From: Ruminococcus sp. UBA7014
GTDB taxonomy: Bacteria; Bacillota; Clostridia; Oscillospirales; Ruminococcaceae
Direction: 5' to 3'
Assembly (NCBI GenBank): GCA_002449575.1
Contig: DJXC01000029.1
Coordinates: forward strand, 1-43,980
DNA length: 43,980 bases
The position numbers were made by a program, and so were the translations under genes. The first letter of the stretch is position 1. Every line of letters begins with the position of its first letter. The notes below the pieces were generated by a model that did not search any database, had not been told where the DNA came from, and worked only from the letters and a program-made list of their open reading frames with translations. Shown in pieces: positions 7,472-16,029 of the stretch.

Positions 7472-8164
7472 ATGACAACTGGTATTGATGTCAGCACTCA
7501 CAACGGTGTGATTGACTGGAAAAAAGTGAAAGATTCCGGTCAGGCAGATTTTGCCATTATTCGTGCCGGATACGGCAGACTGCTCTCCCAGAAGGATAAA
7601 AAATTTGATGTCAATTATCAGGGCTGTAAAGAAAATCATATTCCTGTTGGTACTTACTGGTACAGCTATGCTGTCTCTGTTCCGGAAATTCTGACAGAAG
7701 CAGAAATTTTTCTGGAAGTTATCAAAGATAAACAATTTGCTTTTCCTGTTTATCTGGATTTTGAAGAATCTGCTCAGTTTGCACTTGGAAAGGCAAAATG
7801 TTCCGAAATGGCAGAAGCGTTTCTCAATACGCTTGAAAACGCCGGATATTTTGCCGGACTCTATTCCAGTAAATCGCATCTGGAACAGTATTTCACGGAA
7901 AAAATTCTCAGACGTTATACCGTATGGCTGGCGCATTATGGTGTTGTTCAAACTTCTTATCCATACCCTTTTGCGATGTGGCAATATACCAATGACAGCA
8001 CAATCGCTGGTATCAGTGGTCATGTAGATAAAAATTACTGTTATCAAAACTTTCCGGCGATTATCCAGTCTGCCGGACTGAATGGTTTCCAGGAAAAAAA
8101 TACCAAACATATCGTTCTGACGATTGACGGAAAAACATATTCCGGCACACTCACAGAAACATAA
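7472..8164 (+). CDS. GH25 lysozyme, probable prophage endolysin
   Basis: The glycoside hydrolase family 25 fold cleaves the N-acetylmuramic acid to N-acetylglucosamine bond of peptidoglycan. The catalytic region is residues 1-190, with D6 in G-I-D-V-S and the acidic pair D96/E98 in Y-L-D-F-E-E; the late A-M-W-Q-Y-T segment is also typical. There is no signal peptide, as expected for a phage endolysin that needs a holin, but no holin gene is seen. The last 30 residues (T-I-D-G-K-T-Y-S-G-T-L) form a short tail of unknown function. It lies between a terminator upstream and a bidirectional terminator downstream, next to tRNA-Ser. It could equally be a domesticated muramidase. Confidence 0.9.
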   Translation: MTTGIDVSTHNGVIDWKKVKDSGQADFAIIRAGYGRLLSQKDKKFDVNYQGCKENHIPVGTYWYSYAVSVPEILTEAEIFLEVIKDKQFAFPVYLDFEESAQFALGKAKCSEMAEAFLNTLENAGYFAGLYSSKSHLEQYFTEKILRRYTVWLAHYGVVQTSYPYPFAMWQYTNDSTIAGISGHVDKNYCYQNFPAIIQSAGLNGFQEKNTKHIVLTIDGKTYSGTLTET

Positions 8165-8180
8165 TTTTCAAAAAAAGAAA

Positions 8181-8212
8181 AACCGTTCCTGATTTCTCAG
8201 AAACGGTTTTTT
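8181..8212. terminator. Bidirectional terminator between endolysin and tRNA-Ser
   Basis: AACCGTTCCTG (8181-8191) pairs with CAGAAACGGTT (8198-8208) with one mismatch. T-rich runs follow on both strands (TTTT on plus, TTTTTC on minus), so it can end the endolysin transcript and the convergent tRNA transcript. Confidence 0.8.
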
Positions 8213-8215
8213 CAG

Positions 8216-8304
8216 CGGACAGAGAGGGATTCGAACCCTCGAAGCAGTATTAGTGCTTACACGATTTCCAGTCGTGCGCCTTAGACCAGCTCAGCCATCT
8301 GTCC
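8216..8304 (-). tRNA. tRNA-Ser(GGA)
   Basis: A class II tRNA of 89 bases on the minus strand. The acceptor stem GGACAGA (5' end at 8304) pairs with the sequence at 8217-8223; discriminator G is at 8216. The anticodon loop reads C-T-GGA-A-A, decoding UCC/UCU. The long variable arm and the T-arm GGTTCGAATCC are clear. CCA is not encoded. It is 33 bases downstream of tRNA-Leu and shares its promoter. Confidence 0.95.
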
Positions 8305-8337
8305 ATACTTCAAAAATATAAAATTGAAAAAGATAAG

Positions 8338-8421
8338 TGCGAGCGACGGGACTTGAACCCACACGTCGTTTCCAACACTAGCACCTCAAGCTAGCCTGTC
8401 TGCCAATTCCAGCACGCTCGC
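8338..8421 (-). tRNA. tRNA-Leu(GAG)
   Basis: A class II tRNA of 84 bases on the minus strand. GCGAGCG (5' end at 8421) pairs with 8339-8345; discriminator A is at 8338. The anticodon loop T-T-GAG-G-T is closed by CTAGC/GCTAG and decodes CUC/CUU. The variable arm is long and the T-arm GGTTCAAGTCC is intact. CCA is not encoded. Confidence 0.95.
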
Positions 8422-8457
8422 ATTCTTCTTTACAGTCTTATTTCCGACTGCCTTATT

Positions 8458-8486
8458 ATTATAACATATCCGGAAACATTTGTCAA
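8458..8486 (-). promoter_or_regulatory. Promoter of the tRNA-Leu/tRNA-Ser unit
   Basis: Minus-strand TTGACA (8481-8486), 17-base spacer, TATAAT (8458-8463): a perfect consensus promoter 37 bases upstream of tRNA-Leu. The spacer contains the frequent TCCGGA motif. Confidence 0.9.
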
Positions 8487-8548
8487 GCTTTTTTTAAAAA
8501 AAGAATATAAAAAAAAAATGTTGAATCTTGTACATTATAACCGAAACG

Positions 8549-8573
8549 GCGTTCCCGGAAAAGCCGGAAACGC
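8549..8573 (-). terminator. Hairpin after the MoxR-like gene
   Basis: GCGTTCCCGG (8549-8558) pairs with CCGGAAACGC (8564-8573) with one mismatch, just past the stop codon of the MoxR gene in its direction of transcription. The T-run after it is poor (GTTTCGGTTATAAT), so it may be leaky. Confidence 0.55.
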
Positions 8574-8584
8574 TGTTCTGCAAT

Positions 8585-10090
8585 TTATTCATCAATATTA
8601 AGACTTTTGATTTCGCTGAGAATATCAATCTGTCTCTGATGGAATAATAATTCTTTATCGTGAATAAAATATTCTTCTACACGATATTCACTGATAAACC
8701 TTGCACTGTAGGGATTGACTGTCAGTTCTGTTACAAGAATTGTCAGTTCCTGACCGCCGGGGAATACTTCATCTCCGAAACGGAACATATTGGAAGTCGC
8801 AGCCGAAACATCTTGTGCTGTCTGCTGAAAACTTGCAACACGGCGGTTGAAATCTCTCTTGATAACTTCAAACGGCTGTTCCGAAGCAGATTTCTGTACC
8901 AGTTCGGCTTCTTTCTGGAGCAGCTGCATAATACGGATAAGCTGTGTCTGCTTTTCACGGGAGAGGCTCTTTGCGCTGATGCCGTTGTCATAGGCAGTTC
9001 TTTCACGGTGGTAGAGTTCATGTAGGGCAGCAACTGATGCTTCTCTGGTGGTCATGTAGGGTTTCTTTTCTTTGAGCAGTTTCAGCAGTTCAGAAAGAAT
9101 GTCTTCTGTTTCGACAGCTTTTCTCATTTCTGCCATGACGGCATTGAGCAGAAGTCCTAACAAGGCATACCGTTCGTCAAATTTGGCACGTCTGGCTCTC
9201 GCCTTGATTTCGCCAGAAGCTCTGCCGGAAAGAATATCCTGCACCTGATAATCACTCTTATATTTCAGATACAGGTCATAATAAACAGAGAAATCCTGTG
9301 CAATTTGTTTATTCTGGAGATATTGGCTGATTAATCGTTCATCTACAGGAATTTTATGCTGTTCATAAAGCTGAATCATCTGGCTCAGGTCGTCCCAGCC
9401 ACGGGCAGTGACAAAGCTTTTGCCGTCAACAGTGGTTTCTACTTTATAGAAATTGCCTTTCTTGATTTCCAGATATGTCAGGATAGCATTATGTACACCG
9501 CTGACATAGGCAAATTCTTTCCATGCATCAAAATCCGGGTCAACATCGACACGCTTTAATCTGTCCCATGTTGCAATGTCAAATTCCCTGACAGAATGGT
9601 TATATTCCGGGGGATTTCCGGCAGTGACAACAATCCATCCGGCAGGCACTTCATGTTTGCCGAATACTTTATATTGCAGAAACTGGAGCATAATAGGTGT
9701 CAGCGTTTCAGAGACACAGTTGATTTCATCCAGAAATAAAATGCCATTTTTAATGCCGGAAGTTTCCATCATGTCATAGACCGAAGCAATAATTTCACTC
9801 ATAGTATATTCAGAAACGTCATATTCCTTCCCCTGATAGGTCGTGTGCTTGATAAGCGGCAGACCAAGTGCGGACTGTCTGGTATGATGTGTCATAGAAT
9901 AAGAAAGCAGTCCGATTCCCAGTTCAGAAGCGATTTGTTCCATAATGGCAGTTTTGCCGATTCCGGGAGGTCCCATCAGAAAAACAGGTCTCTGCTTATG
10001 CGGCGGAATGATATATCGACCTAGTTCATCCTTTGTGAGATAGGCAGTCACTGCATTTTTAATCTGCTCTTTGGCATCTTTTATATTCAT
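8585..10090 (-). CDS. MoxR-type AAA+ ATPase
   Basis: MoxR ATPases act as chaperones that remodel or activate partner proteins, usually with a von Willebrand A partner encoded alongside, as here. The AAA+ core has Walker A GPPGIGKT at 40-47, Walker B ILFLDEIN at 117-124 and the sensor 1 region VVTAGNPPEYN near 155. Residues about 260-501 are a long, mostly helical C-terminal extension without a named domain. It is the last gene of the operon VWA, LRR, MoxR, starting 34 bases after the LRR gene. The protein is cytoplasmic. The enzyme class is firm; the process it serves is unknown. Confidence 0.88.
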   Translation of the reverse strand: MNIKDAKEQIKNAVTAYLTKDELGRYIIPPHKQRPVFLMGPPGIGKTAIMEQIASELGIGLLSYSMTHHTRQSALGLPLIKHTTYQGKEYDVSEYTMSEIIASVYDMMETSGIKNGILFLDEINCVSETLTPIMLQFLQYKVFGKHEVPAGWIVVTAGNPPEYNHSVREFDIATWDRLKRVDVDPDFDAWKEFAYVSGVHNAILTYLEIKKGNFYKVETTVDGKSFVTARGWDDLSQMIQLYEQHKIPVDERLISQYLQNKQIAQDFSVYYDLYLKYKSDYQVQDILSGRASGEIKARARRAKFDERYALLGLLLNAVMAEMRKAVETEDILSELLKLLKEKKPYMTTREASVAALHELYHRERTAYDNGISAKSLSREKQTQLIRIMQLLQKEAELVQKSASEQPFEVIKRDFNRRVASFQQTAQDVSAATSNMFRFGDEVFPGGQELTILVTELTVNPYSARFISEYRVEEYFIHDKELLFHQRQIDILSEIKSLNIDE

Positions 10091-10124
10091 AAAAATAATC
10101 TCTCCTTATTATTAAATTAAAAAA

Positions 10125-10895
10125 TTATAGTTTTAATTTTGCTGCCGGATTCTGATAGCCGATATGCTTGTCTTTATATTCCAGCAACAGAAGATAGCAT
10201 TCATGGTACTGATTCTGAATTGCATAATCTATCAGTTTCTGAATATTGGATTTTGTAACAAATCCGCTTTCCAGCACTTCTTTCAGCCCGTCAGCATCCT
10301 GCGTATCCATGCGGAATTTTGCCACTCTGGTGGCACACCGTTTTGCATATTTTCGGATTTCATCATCTGCCTGACAGATATGCAGAAGGTAATAGGCAAT
10401 GGCAGCTTTATATTTTGTATCACTGATTCTGCGGAACAAAATTCTTTTCTGTTCCGGATTTCTTTCACACAGAAATTTTTTCAGCAAAGCAGTATCATTC
10501 TGATTCTGATAAATATCATTCATTTGTACACGAAATGTACCTTCCGGAAAATGAAATTTCAGCAAACGTTCCGACCCATAGAAAGCATAAATATCAATCT
10601 TTTCCAGATTTGGCGGAAGTGTAAATGCTCTCAGATGTTCACAGCCTGAAAAAGCAGCTTCCTCTATCCGGGTTACTGTTTCCGGAATCTGAATTTTTTC
10701 CAGATTTCTACAGTTTTTGAATGCCCGGTACGGAATTTCTGTCAGACCGTCCGGCAGAATCACAGAAACTATCTGCTGACAGTTAAAAAAGCATTCTTTT
10801 CCCAGCGCATTGACTTCCTTCGGAATGATGATTTTTGTCATGCCGGGTTCTTCTGTATATCGGACAAGTTTCTTTTCTTCGATTTCAAAAGCCAT
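10125..10895 (-). CDS. Short cytoplasmic LRR protein of the VWA-MoxR operon
   Basis: After an N-terminal strand region, residues about 25-120 form four BspA-type LRR_5 repeats. The remaining 135 residues are helical. The end (V-L-E-S-G-F-V-T-K-S-N-I-Q-K-L-I onward, finishing AAKLKL) matches the end of the LRR protein at 5190-6671. The frame opens at 10916, but ATG 10895 is the better start: it has GGAGAT upstream and lies one base after the stop of the VWA gene, which implies translational coupling. The product is then 256 residues. There is no signal peptide, so it is likely an adaptor for the VWA or MoxR partner; that role is inferred from position only. Confidence 0.82.
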   Translation of the reverse strand: MAFEIEEKKLVRYTEEPGMTKIIIPKEVNALGKECFFNCQQIVSVILPDGLTEIPYRAFKNCRNLEKIQIPETVTRIEEAAFSGCEHLRAFTLPPNLEKIDIYAFYGSERLLKFHFPEGTFRVQMNDIYQNQNDTALLKKFLCERNPEQKRILFRRISDTKYKAAIAYYLLHICQADDEIRKYAKRCATRVAKFRMDTQDADGLKEVLESGFVTKSNIQKLIDYAIQNQYHECYLLLLEYKDKHIGYQNPAAKLKL

Positions 10896-10896
10896 G

Positions 10897-12339
10897 CTAT
10901 ATCTCCATAATATCATCTGTAGTTAAAATAATACGAATTGCCCAGACAGGCACATTGAAATTATTATACTCATCATCCAGAAAGACAAACGCTGTTTTAT
11001 AATCCGGTTCTCGTTCCGGAAATGTACCATAGCCATCTGTAAAATACAGCAAGCCTTTCAGATTAGTAAATTCTTTCTTTCTGATTAAATCATCCACATG
11101 TTGGAATACCGGTCGGAAATCCGTACCGCCGAATCCTTTCAGCTTCATATTTTTCAGATATTCGTCAAATTCTTCTTCTGTTGTGATTTTATAATCTTCC
11201 TGTATGTGGGCATCACACTGAATAATATGAATATTTACTTTTGAGAAAAAACTTTCCTGCTGTTTGAGAATATTATAAGTTTTCTGAATAAACATCTGTA
11301 CTGTCTTTCCAGCAACAGAACCGGAAGTATCAATTGCAATCACGAACTCCCGGATACGCTTGACATCTTTATATTCGAGCGGTTCAATCAAAGCGGCTTC
11401 TTCATAAATTGACCTGCCGTAACAGTAAAAATTATAATCAAATGAATCTGTATCCACTTTCATGACTTCACCACGGACAGCAAATTTCCGGAGAAAATTT
11501 TCATAATTGCAGCGTTCCCGGTTTACAGAAAGCAGATTCTGCATCAGGCTGCCGGCATCTTTTCCCTGCTGTTTAGAAAACGTTTCTAAATCCACCTGCA
11601 TTTGTTTTGCGAGTTTCTGCCACATTTTTTTCAGGGTTTCCCGTTCGGAAAGCGATTCTTCAGCTTCTCCGTCCACAGGATTTCCCATTGTCTTCTGCAT
11701 GGATGACAAAAATGACTGTCCTTGTTCCAGACCAGCCAGCACATCCGGTGCGCTATACCAGACATCATGGTTATCTCCCTCAAATAATTTCTGCATTGCC
11801 TGACAGTCTTCCTGTGAAAGTTTTGTATTCAGAAAATAATCATAAATTTTTTCTGCTGTCATATATTTGACATTTTTTTCCAGTCCCTGCAAAACAGTTG
11901 CCTGACTGTTTTCCGCTGATTTATCAATGTTGTCAAGATGCAGTTCCTGAATCATCTTTTCGACAGCAATATCACATGCCAGATTCCACAACGGTTTTTG
12001 GATTGTCGGACTTACAAACTGATGCTGAAAAATGCAGTGCATTATCATATGCAGATATATCCTTGTAATCCGTTTCTGATTTTGCTCAAACTGTTTCAGA
12101 ATATACGGCGGATAATAATAAAAATTCATGGCATCTGCGCCGATTGTCCCCTTATATGGAACAAAATTACATCTCCCGAGCGCATTTTTCATAAATTTCA
12201 GATTCATGAACAGGGTATTCCTTGCATATTCCAGAATCTGCCGGGCAAGGCTGTCCGCTTTTTCAAGTTTTGCCTGTTCCTCTGGAGAAAGTTGTTTTTC
12301 TTTTTCCGGGTCATGCGGCATATTATATAAAATTCCCAT
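10897..12339 (-). CDS. VWA-like protein with DUF2201 N-terminal metallopeptidase-like domain
   Basis: The N-terminal half (about residues 30-300) resembles the DUF2201 putative metallopeptidase region, and the C-terminal part (331-480) is a von Willebrand A domain. Its metal-binding MIDAS site is complete: DTSGS at 337-341, GGTD at 404-407 and FTDG at 433-436. In the N-terminal domain the expected H-E-x-x-H reads H97-M-I-M-H101 with H106 five residues on: the zinc-ligand histidines are kept but the catalytic glutamate is methionine, so peptidase activity is doubtful. First gene of the operon with LRR and MoxR genes, behind a consensus promoter. VWA/MoxR pairs generally work as metal- and ATP-dependent assembly or chaperone machines. 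Confidence 0.87.
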   Translation of the reverse strand: MGILYNMPHDPEKEKQLSPEEQAKLEKADSLARQILEYARNTLFMNLKFMKNALGRCNFVPYKGTIGADAMNFYYYPPYILKQFEQNQKRITRIYLHMIMHCIFQHQFVSPTIQKPLWNLACDIAVEKMIQELHLDNIDKSAENSQATVLQGLEKNVKYMTAEKIYDYFLNTKLSQEDCQAMQKLFEGDNHDVWYSAPDVLAGLEQGQSFLSSMQKTMGNPVDGEAEESLSERETLKKMWQKLAKQMQVDLETFSKQQGKDAGSLMQNLLSVNRERCNYENFLRKFAVRGEVMKVDTDSFDYNFYCYGRSIYEEAALIEPLEYKDVKRIREFVIAIDTSGSVAGKTVQMFIQKTYNILKQQESFFSKVNIHIIQCDAHIQEDYKITTEEEFDEYLKNMKLKGFGGTDFRPVFQHVDDLIRKKEFTNLKGLLYFTDGYGTFPEREPDYKTAFVFLDDEYNNFNVPVWAIRIILTTDDIMEI

Positions 12340-12377
12340 AGATTTCCCTTCTTTCCGGATAAAATCATACCGTTTCT

Positions 12378-12406
12378 ATTATAGCACAAATTCCGGAAGT
12401 CGTCAA
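12378..12406 (-). promoter_or_regulatory. Promoter of the VWA-LRR-MoxR operon
   Basis: Minus-strand TTGACG (12401-12406), 17-base spacer containing TCCGGA, TATAAT (12378-12383), located 39 bases before the VWA start codon. Confidence 0.85.
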
Positions 12407-12472
12407 TATCCAGAGAAAAAAATTTGCGCTGTGAAGGAATCTGTACGATATGCCGGAAATGTTGCGGACTTC

Positions 12473-12501
12473 TTGACAAATCTGCTAAAATATAGTAAGA
12501 T
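12473..12501 (+). promoter_or_regulatory. Promoter of the ABC transporter genes
   Basis: TTGACA at 12473-12478, 17-base spacer, TAAGAT at 12496-12501, 40 bases before the ATPase start. It diverges from the VWA operon promoter. Confidence 0.75.
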
Positions 12502-12540
12502 AATATCAGTAAGCTATTGCTAACAAAGGAGATGCTTTTC

Positions 12541-13242
12541 ATGTTTCTTGAAGTCAATAACATCAAAAAAAGTTACGGCAGTGATGCCAGTTATATTCAA
12601 GTCCTCAAAGGGGTCACTACCAGTGTCGAAAAAGGACAAATGTGTGTAATTCAAGGCACGAGCGGTTCTGGCAAATCTACTCTGCTGAACTGTATCGGCG
12701 GTTTGGATACTATGGATTCGGGTTCAGTAAAAATTGATGGAAAGGAAATTTTTGGGTTAAGCCCTGCTGCCCTGTCTGACTATCGCCGTGATTATCTCGG
12801 CTTTATTTTTCAATTCTATAATCTTGTGCCGAATCTTACTGTACGGGAAAATATTCAGGTTTGCCAGTATCTGACAAACAATCCTCTTGATATGGAAGAT
12901 TTGCTTGCAACGCTTGGTCTGACAGAACATCAGCATAAATTTCCGGCACAGCTTTCCGGTGGTCAGCAACAAAGGTGCGCTATTGCCAGAGCCTTAATCA
13001 AGAATCCACGTCTTCTTCTCTGTGATGAGCCGACTGGTGCGCTGGATTCCAGAACTTCACGGGATATTCTGATTCTTCTGGAAAAAGTCAATCAGACCTA
13101 CGGGACGACAATGCTGATTGTCACTCATAACAATTCTATCAAAAACATGGTACATAAAGTCATCATTATTAAAGACGGACTGATTAAAAAAGATTATGAA
13201 AATGCGGTCCGCATTCCTGCCGCTGAACTGGAGGATTTATAA
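12541..13242 (+). CDS. ABC transporter ATP-binding protein (MacB/LolD-like)
   Basis: The nucleotide-binding subunit of an ABC exporter or mechanotransmission system. Walker A GTSGSGKST is at 39-47, the signature LSGGQQQ at 138-144, Walker B LLLCDEP at 158-164 and the switch histidine in IVTHN near 197. The 233-residue length is normal. The frame stays open to 12517, but ATG 12541 fits the AAAGGAG site at 12525-12531 (nine-base spacing). The FtsX-type permease gene begins two bases after its stop. No two-component system is next to it, so a link to antibiotic-peptide sensing (BceAB-like) is not supported; substrate unknown. Confidence 0.93.
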   Translation: MFLEVNNIKKSYGSDASYIQVLKGVTTSVEKGQMCVIQGTSGSGKSTLLNCIGGLDTMDSGSVKIDGKEIFGLSPAALSDYRRDYLGFIFQFYNLVPNLTVRENIQVCQYLTNNPLDMEDLLATLGLTEHQHKFPAQLSGGQQQRCAIARALIKNPRLLLCDEPTGALDSRTSRDILILLEKVNQTYGTTMLIVTHNNSIKNMVHKVIIIKDGLIKKDYENAVRIPAAELEDL

Positions 13243-13244
13243 TT

Positions 13245-15959
13245 ATGAATCAGGTACTCAGGAAACGTCTTCTGCGTGATTTGAAACATAATTTCGGTCG
13301 CTATCTTGCATTGATTCTGCTGATTGCACTCGGCATTTATATGATTGTCGGCATTGTCGGCATGGCAGAAGTTGTACTTCAGGGAACAGAAAACCAGAAA
13401 TCTGTGACTTTTGTGGAAGACGGACAGTTTTCTGTTTTTCTGCCGCTTTCTGAAAGTGAACTTTCAGAACTTTCCAAAAATAACACTATGATAGAAGAAA
13501 TGTTCTATACTGACCTGCAAGCCGAAGATGGTTCTAAACTCCGCATGATGAAAAACCGGAAACAAATTAATCTTATTGCTTTGGACGAAGGCAGACTTGC
13601 AGAAGCTTCCGGCGAAGCTGTCCTCGAAAAACGTTATGCCGCTGTGCATCATCTGCACTGTGGTGATACTGTCACTGCTGCCGGAACAGTTTTTACGATT
13701 ACCGGAATCGGCTCAACACCAGATTATGACCAGCCAATTGCTGCCTTTTCTGATGTTGCTGTCGAAAGCAGTCATTTTGGTCTGCTTTTCGTCACTGATG
13801 AACAATATCAGACTATCCGGAAAACTACTTCCCAGAAAGCTGAAGAATATCTTTACGCCTACCGCCTCGGTGATGGCATAACCAGCGAAAAACTGAAAGA
13901 AAAAATCAAAAACTTCGATTTTGATTATACCAAAGTTGAAGATAAATATTTTCGTCAGACAATTGATGAGGTTCTTGACAAAAAAAATGATATGAAAGAC
14001 GGTATCAGCGAATTATATGACGGCTCTCAGGAACTTTCTGACGGTCTTGCTGAACTTGAAAATTATGGAACTGACCTCAGTGATGCCGCCACACAGTTAT
14101 TTGATGCCTACCTGAAACAGGCAGAATCTACACTTGCTTCTCTGGGAAAAGAAATCACCCTCACAAAAGACAACTATGCCGAAGAACTTGACAAGGCTGT
14201 CGAAGAACTGGATTACCGCTCTCTCCGTGAACTCAAAGACGCTCTTGATGGCGTAAAAGCGTTTGCTGACGGTATGAGCGAATATAAAGACGGTGTCGGC
14301 GAAGCTTTTTCCGGCTCACAGGAACTTTCTGATGGCGTGAACGAACTCCGCAAAGAAACAAACAAGCTGCTGGACGAACTTTTCGAGATTGATATTGATA
14401 ATTTAATCACTTTTATCGTTGCCGAAGATAATGTCCGTATTGCTGCCGCTGCCGGTGATGTTGTCATGAATAAAAATGTCGGACTGATTGCCGGACTTGT
14501 GATTCTGATTCTTTTCACTTATGTCATTTCCGTTTTCGTCATTCATCAGATTGAAAAAGAAGCTTCTGTTATTGGTGCGCTCTACTCTTTAGGAGTAAAG
14601 AAAAAAGATTTACTGCTGCATTATATCACACTTCCGGTAATTATTGCATTTATTGGCGGTCTTATCGGCATGATTGTCGGGTTCAGTCCTGCCGGAATTG
14701 ATGTACTTGCTTCCAGTACTTATGATTATTATTCTGTTCCGAAATTTCCTGTCATTTATCCGGCATATCTGTTTGTTTACAGTCTGATTCTTCCGCCAGT
14801 GATTTCCGCCATTGTCAATACGATTGTCATTAATCAGAAACTCTCACAGACTGCCTTATCGCTTATCAAGAACGAACAAAAAGCTTCCAGTTACAAGCAA
14901 GTCAGCCTGAAATCCAAAAACTTTATCCGGGTATTTCAGATTCGGCAGATGCTCCGGGAATACCGTTCCGCTGTCGCTGTTATCGCCGGACTGATGGTTT
15001 GTATGCTGTTAGCAAATATCAGCCTTGATTGTGCTGTCATGTGCCAGGCAGTCAAAACAGATAACCTTGCTGATACCCACTATGAATATATGTATCTCTA
15101 CAAATATCCGGAAGATACTGTTCCCGGAAACGGTGAATCTGCTTATATAGAAACGCTCACGATTCCCTGTTATGACTATACACTGGATGTTTCCATTATC
15201 GGACTGAACTCCGGCAGCCGCTATTTTTCAGCGAATCCCCCGAAAAGCAAAAACAAAGTTGTCATCAATAATTCTCTGCATGAGCGTTTCAAGCTCAATC
15301 CCGGAGATACTTTCACCCTGGACAATTCTACAGGCGATATGAGCTATACTTTCACTGTCGATTCCATTGCACAGTATTCTGTCGGCTTTGCCGTGTTCAT
15401 GAATATCGAAAGTATGCGAGAATTGTTTGGTCAGGAAGAAGATTATTTCAACGTTGTTTATTCTGATAACGCTCTTTCTATTGATGAAGGCAGACTTTAC
15501 GCTGTCACCACAAAAGCCGATGTCGAAAAAAGTGCCGGTGTTTTTGTTGATATGATGCTTCCAATGGTTATTACACTGATTACTGTTTCTCTCCTGATTT
15601 TCTGTGTTGTGATGTATCTTATGATGGGCGTAATGATTGACCGTTCCGCTTCCGGTATCTCTCTGATGAAGATTTTCGGATACCGTGCAAACGAAATCCG
15701 GAAACTCTATCTGAACGGCAATACCCTGATTATTGCGCTCGGCTCTTTGCTATGCATTCCCGTCAGCAAAATCATTATGGATGCTCTCTATCCATCATTT
15801 ATTGCAAATGTTGCCTGTGGGATGAATATTAAATTTCCATGGTATCTGTATCTTGGCATTTACGCCGTCATCATGAGCGGATATTTTATCATTAATTTTA
15901 TGCTTGTCGGCAAAATCAACAAAATCACCCCAGCAGAAGTTCTTAAAAACCGTGAATAA
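13245..15959 (+). CDS. FtsX/MacB-type ABC transporter permease with coiled-coil extracytoplasmic insert
   Basis: The 904-residue membrane partner of the ATPase before it. One membrane segment near residues 17-38 is followed by a large extracytoplasmic region, three segments in about 410-530, another near 575-600, a second extracytoplasmic domain, and three segments in about 765-895: the two-FtsX-domain arrangement. Residues about 245-385 are a helical, coiled-coil-prone insert with repeated E-L-S-D-G-x-x-E-L units, similar to those in YhgE/Pip and MmpL-type proteins. GAGGA gives a nine-base spacing to ATG 13245. Probably exports or extracts an amphipathic substrate at the membrane; identity unknown. 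Confidence 0.9.
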   Translation: MNQVLRKRLLRDLKHNFGRYLALILLIALGIYMIVGIVGMAEVVLQGTENQKSVTFVEDGQFSVFLPLSESELSELSKNNTMIEEMFYTDLQAEDGSKLRMMKNRKQINLIALDEGRLAEASGEAVLEKRYAAVHHLHCGDTVTAAGTVFTITGIGSTPDYDQPIAAFSDVAVESSHFGLLFVTDEQYQTIRKTTSQKAEEYLYAYRLGDGITSEKLKEKIKNFDFDYTKVEDKYFRQTIDEVLDKKNDMKDGISELYDGSQELSDGLAELENYGTDLSDAATQLFDAYLKQAESTLASLGKEITLTKDNYAEELDKAVEELDYRSLRELKDALDGVKAFADGMSEYKDGVGEAFSGSQELSDGVNELRKETNKLLDELFEIDIDNLITFIVAEDNVRIAAAAGDVVMNKNVGLIAGLVILILFTYVISVFVIHQIEKEASVIGALYSLGVKKKDLLLHYITLPVIIAFIGGLIGMIVGFSPAGIDVLASSTYDYYSVPKFPVIYPAYLFVYSLILPPVISAIVNTIVINQKLSQTALSLIKNEQKASSYKQVSLKSKNFIRVFQIRQMLREYRSAVAVIAGLMVCMLLANISLDCAVMCQAVKTDNLADTHYEYMYLYKYPEDTVPGNGESAYIETLTIPCYDYTLDVSIIGLNSGSRYFSANPPKSKNKVVINNSLHERFKLNPGDTFTLDNSTGDMSYTFTVDSIAQYSVGFAVFMNIESMRELFGQEEDYFNVVYSDNALSIDEGRLYAVTTKADVEKSAGVFVDMMLPMVITLITVSLLIFCVVMYLMMGVMIDRSASGISLMKIFGYRANEIRKLYLNGNTLIIALGSLLCIPVSKIIMDALYPSFIANVACGMNIKFPWYLYLGIYAVIMSGYFIINFMLVGKINKITPAEVLKNRE

Positions 15960-16029
15960 TATTAATAATTGTGAAAGATTCCGGCGGATTATGAAATTCG
16001 TGTGAAAAATTATGAAAAGCAGATGAAAA

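Noticed and set aside
7445..8110. A 221-codon open frame on the minus strand opposite the endolysin gene
   Set aside because: It lies fully antisense to a clear GH25 gene, has no ribosome-binding site of note, and its translation is rich in Phe, Cys and Arg without recognisable motifs.
8216..8421. Attachment site in the tRNA genes
   Set aside because: I saw no second copy of the tRNA-Ser or tRNA-Leu end near the prophage-type genes and no integrase, so an att site cannot be supported.
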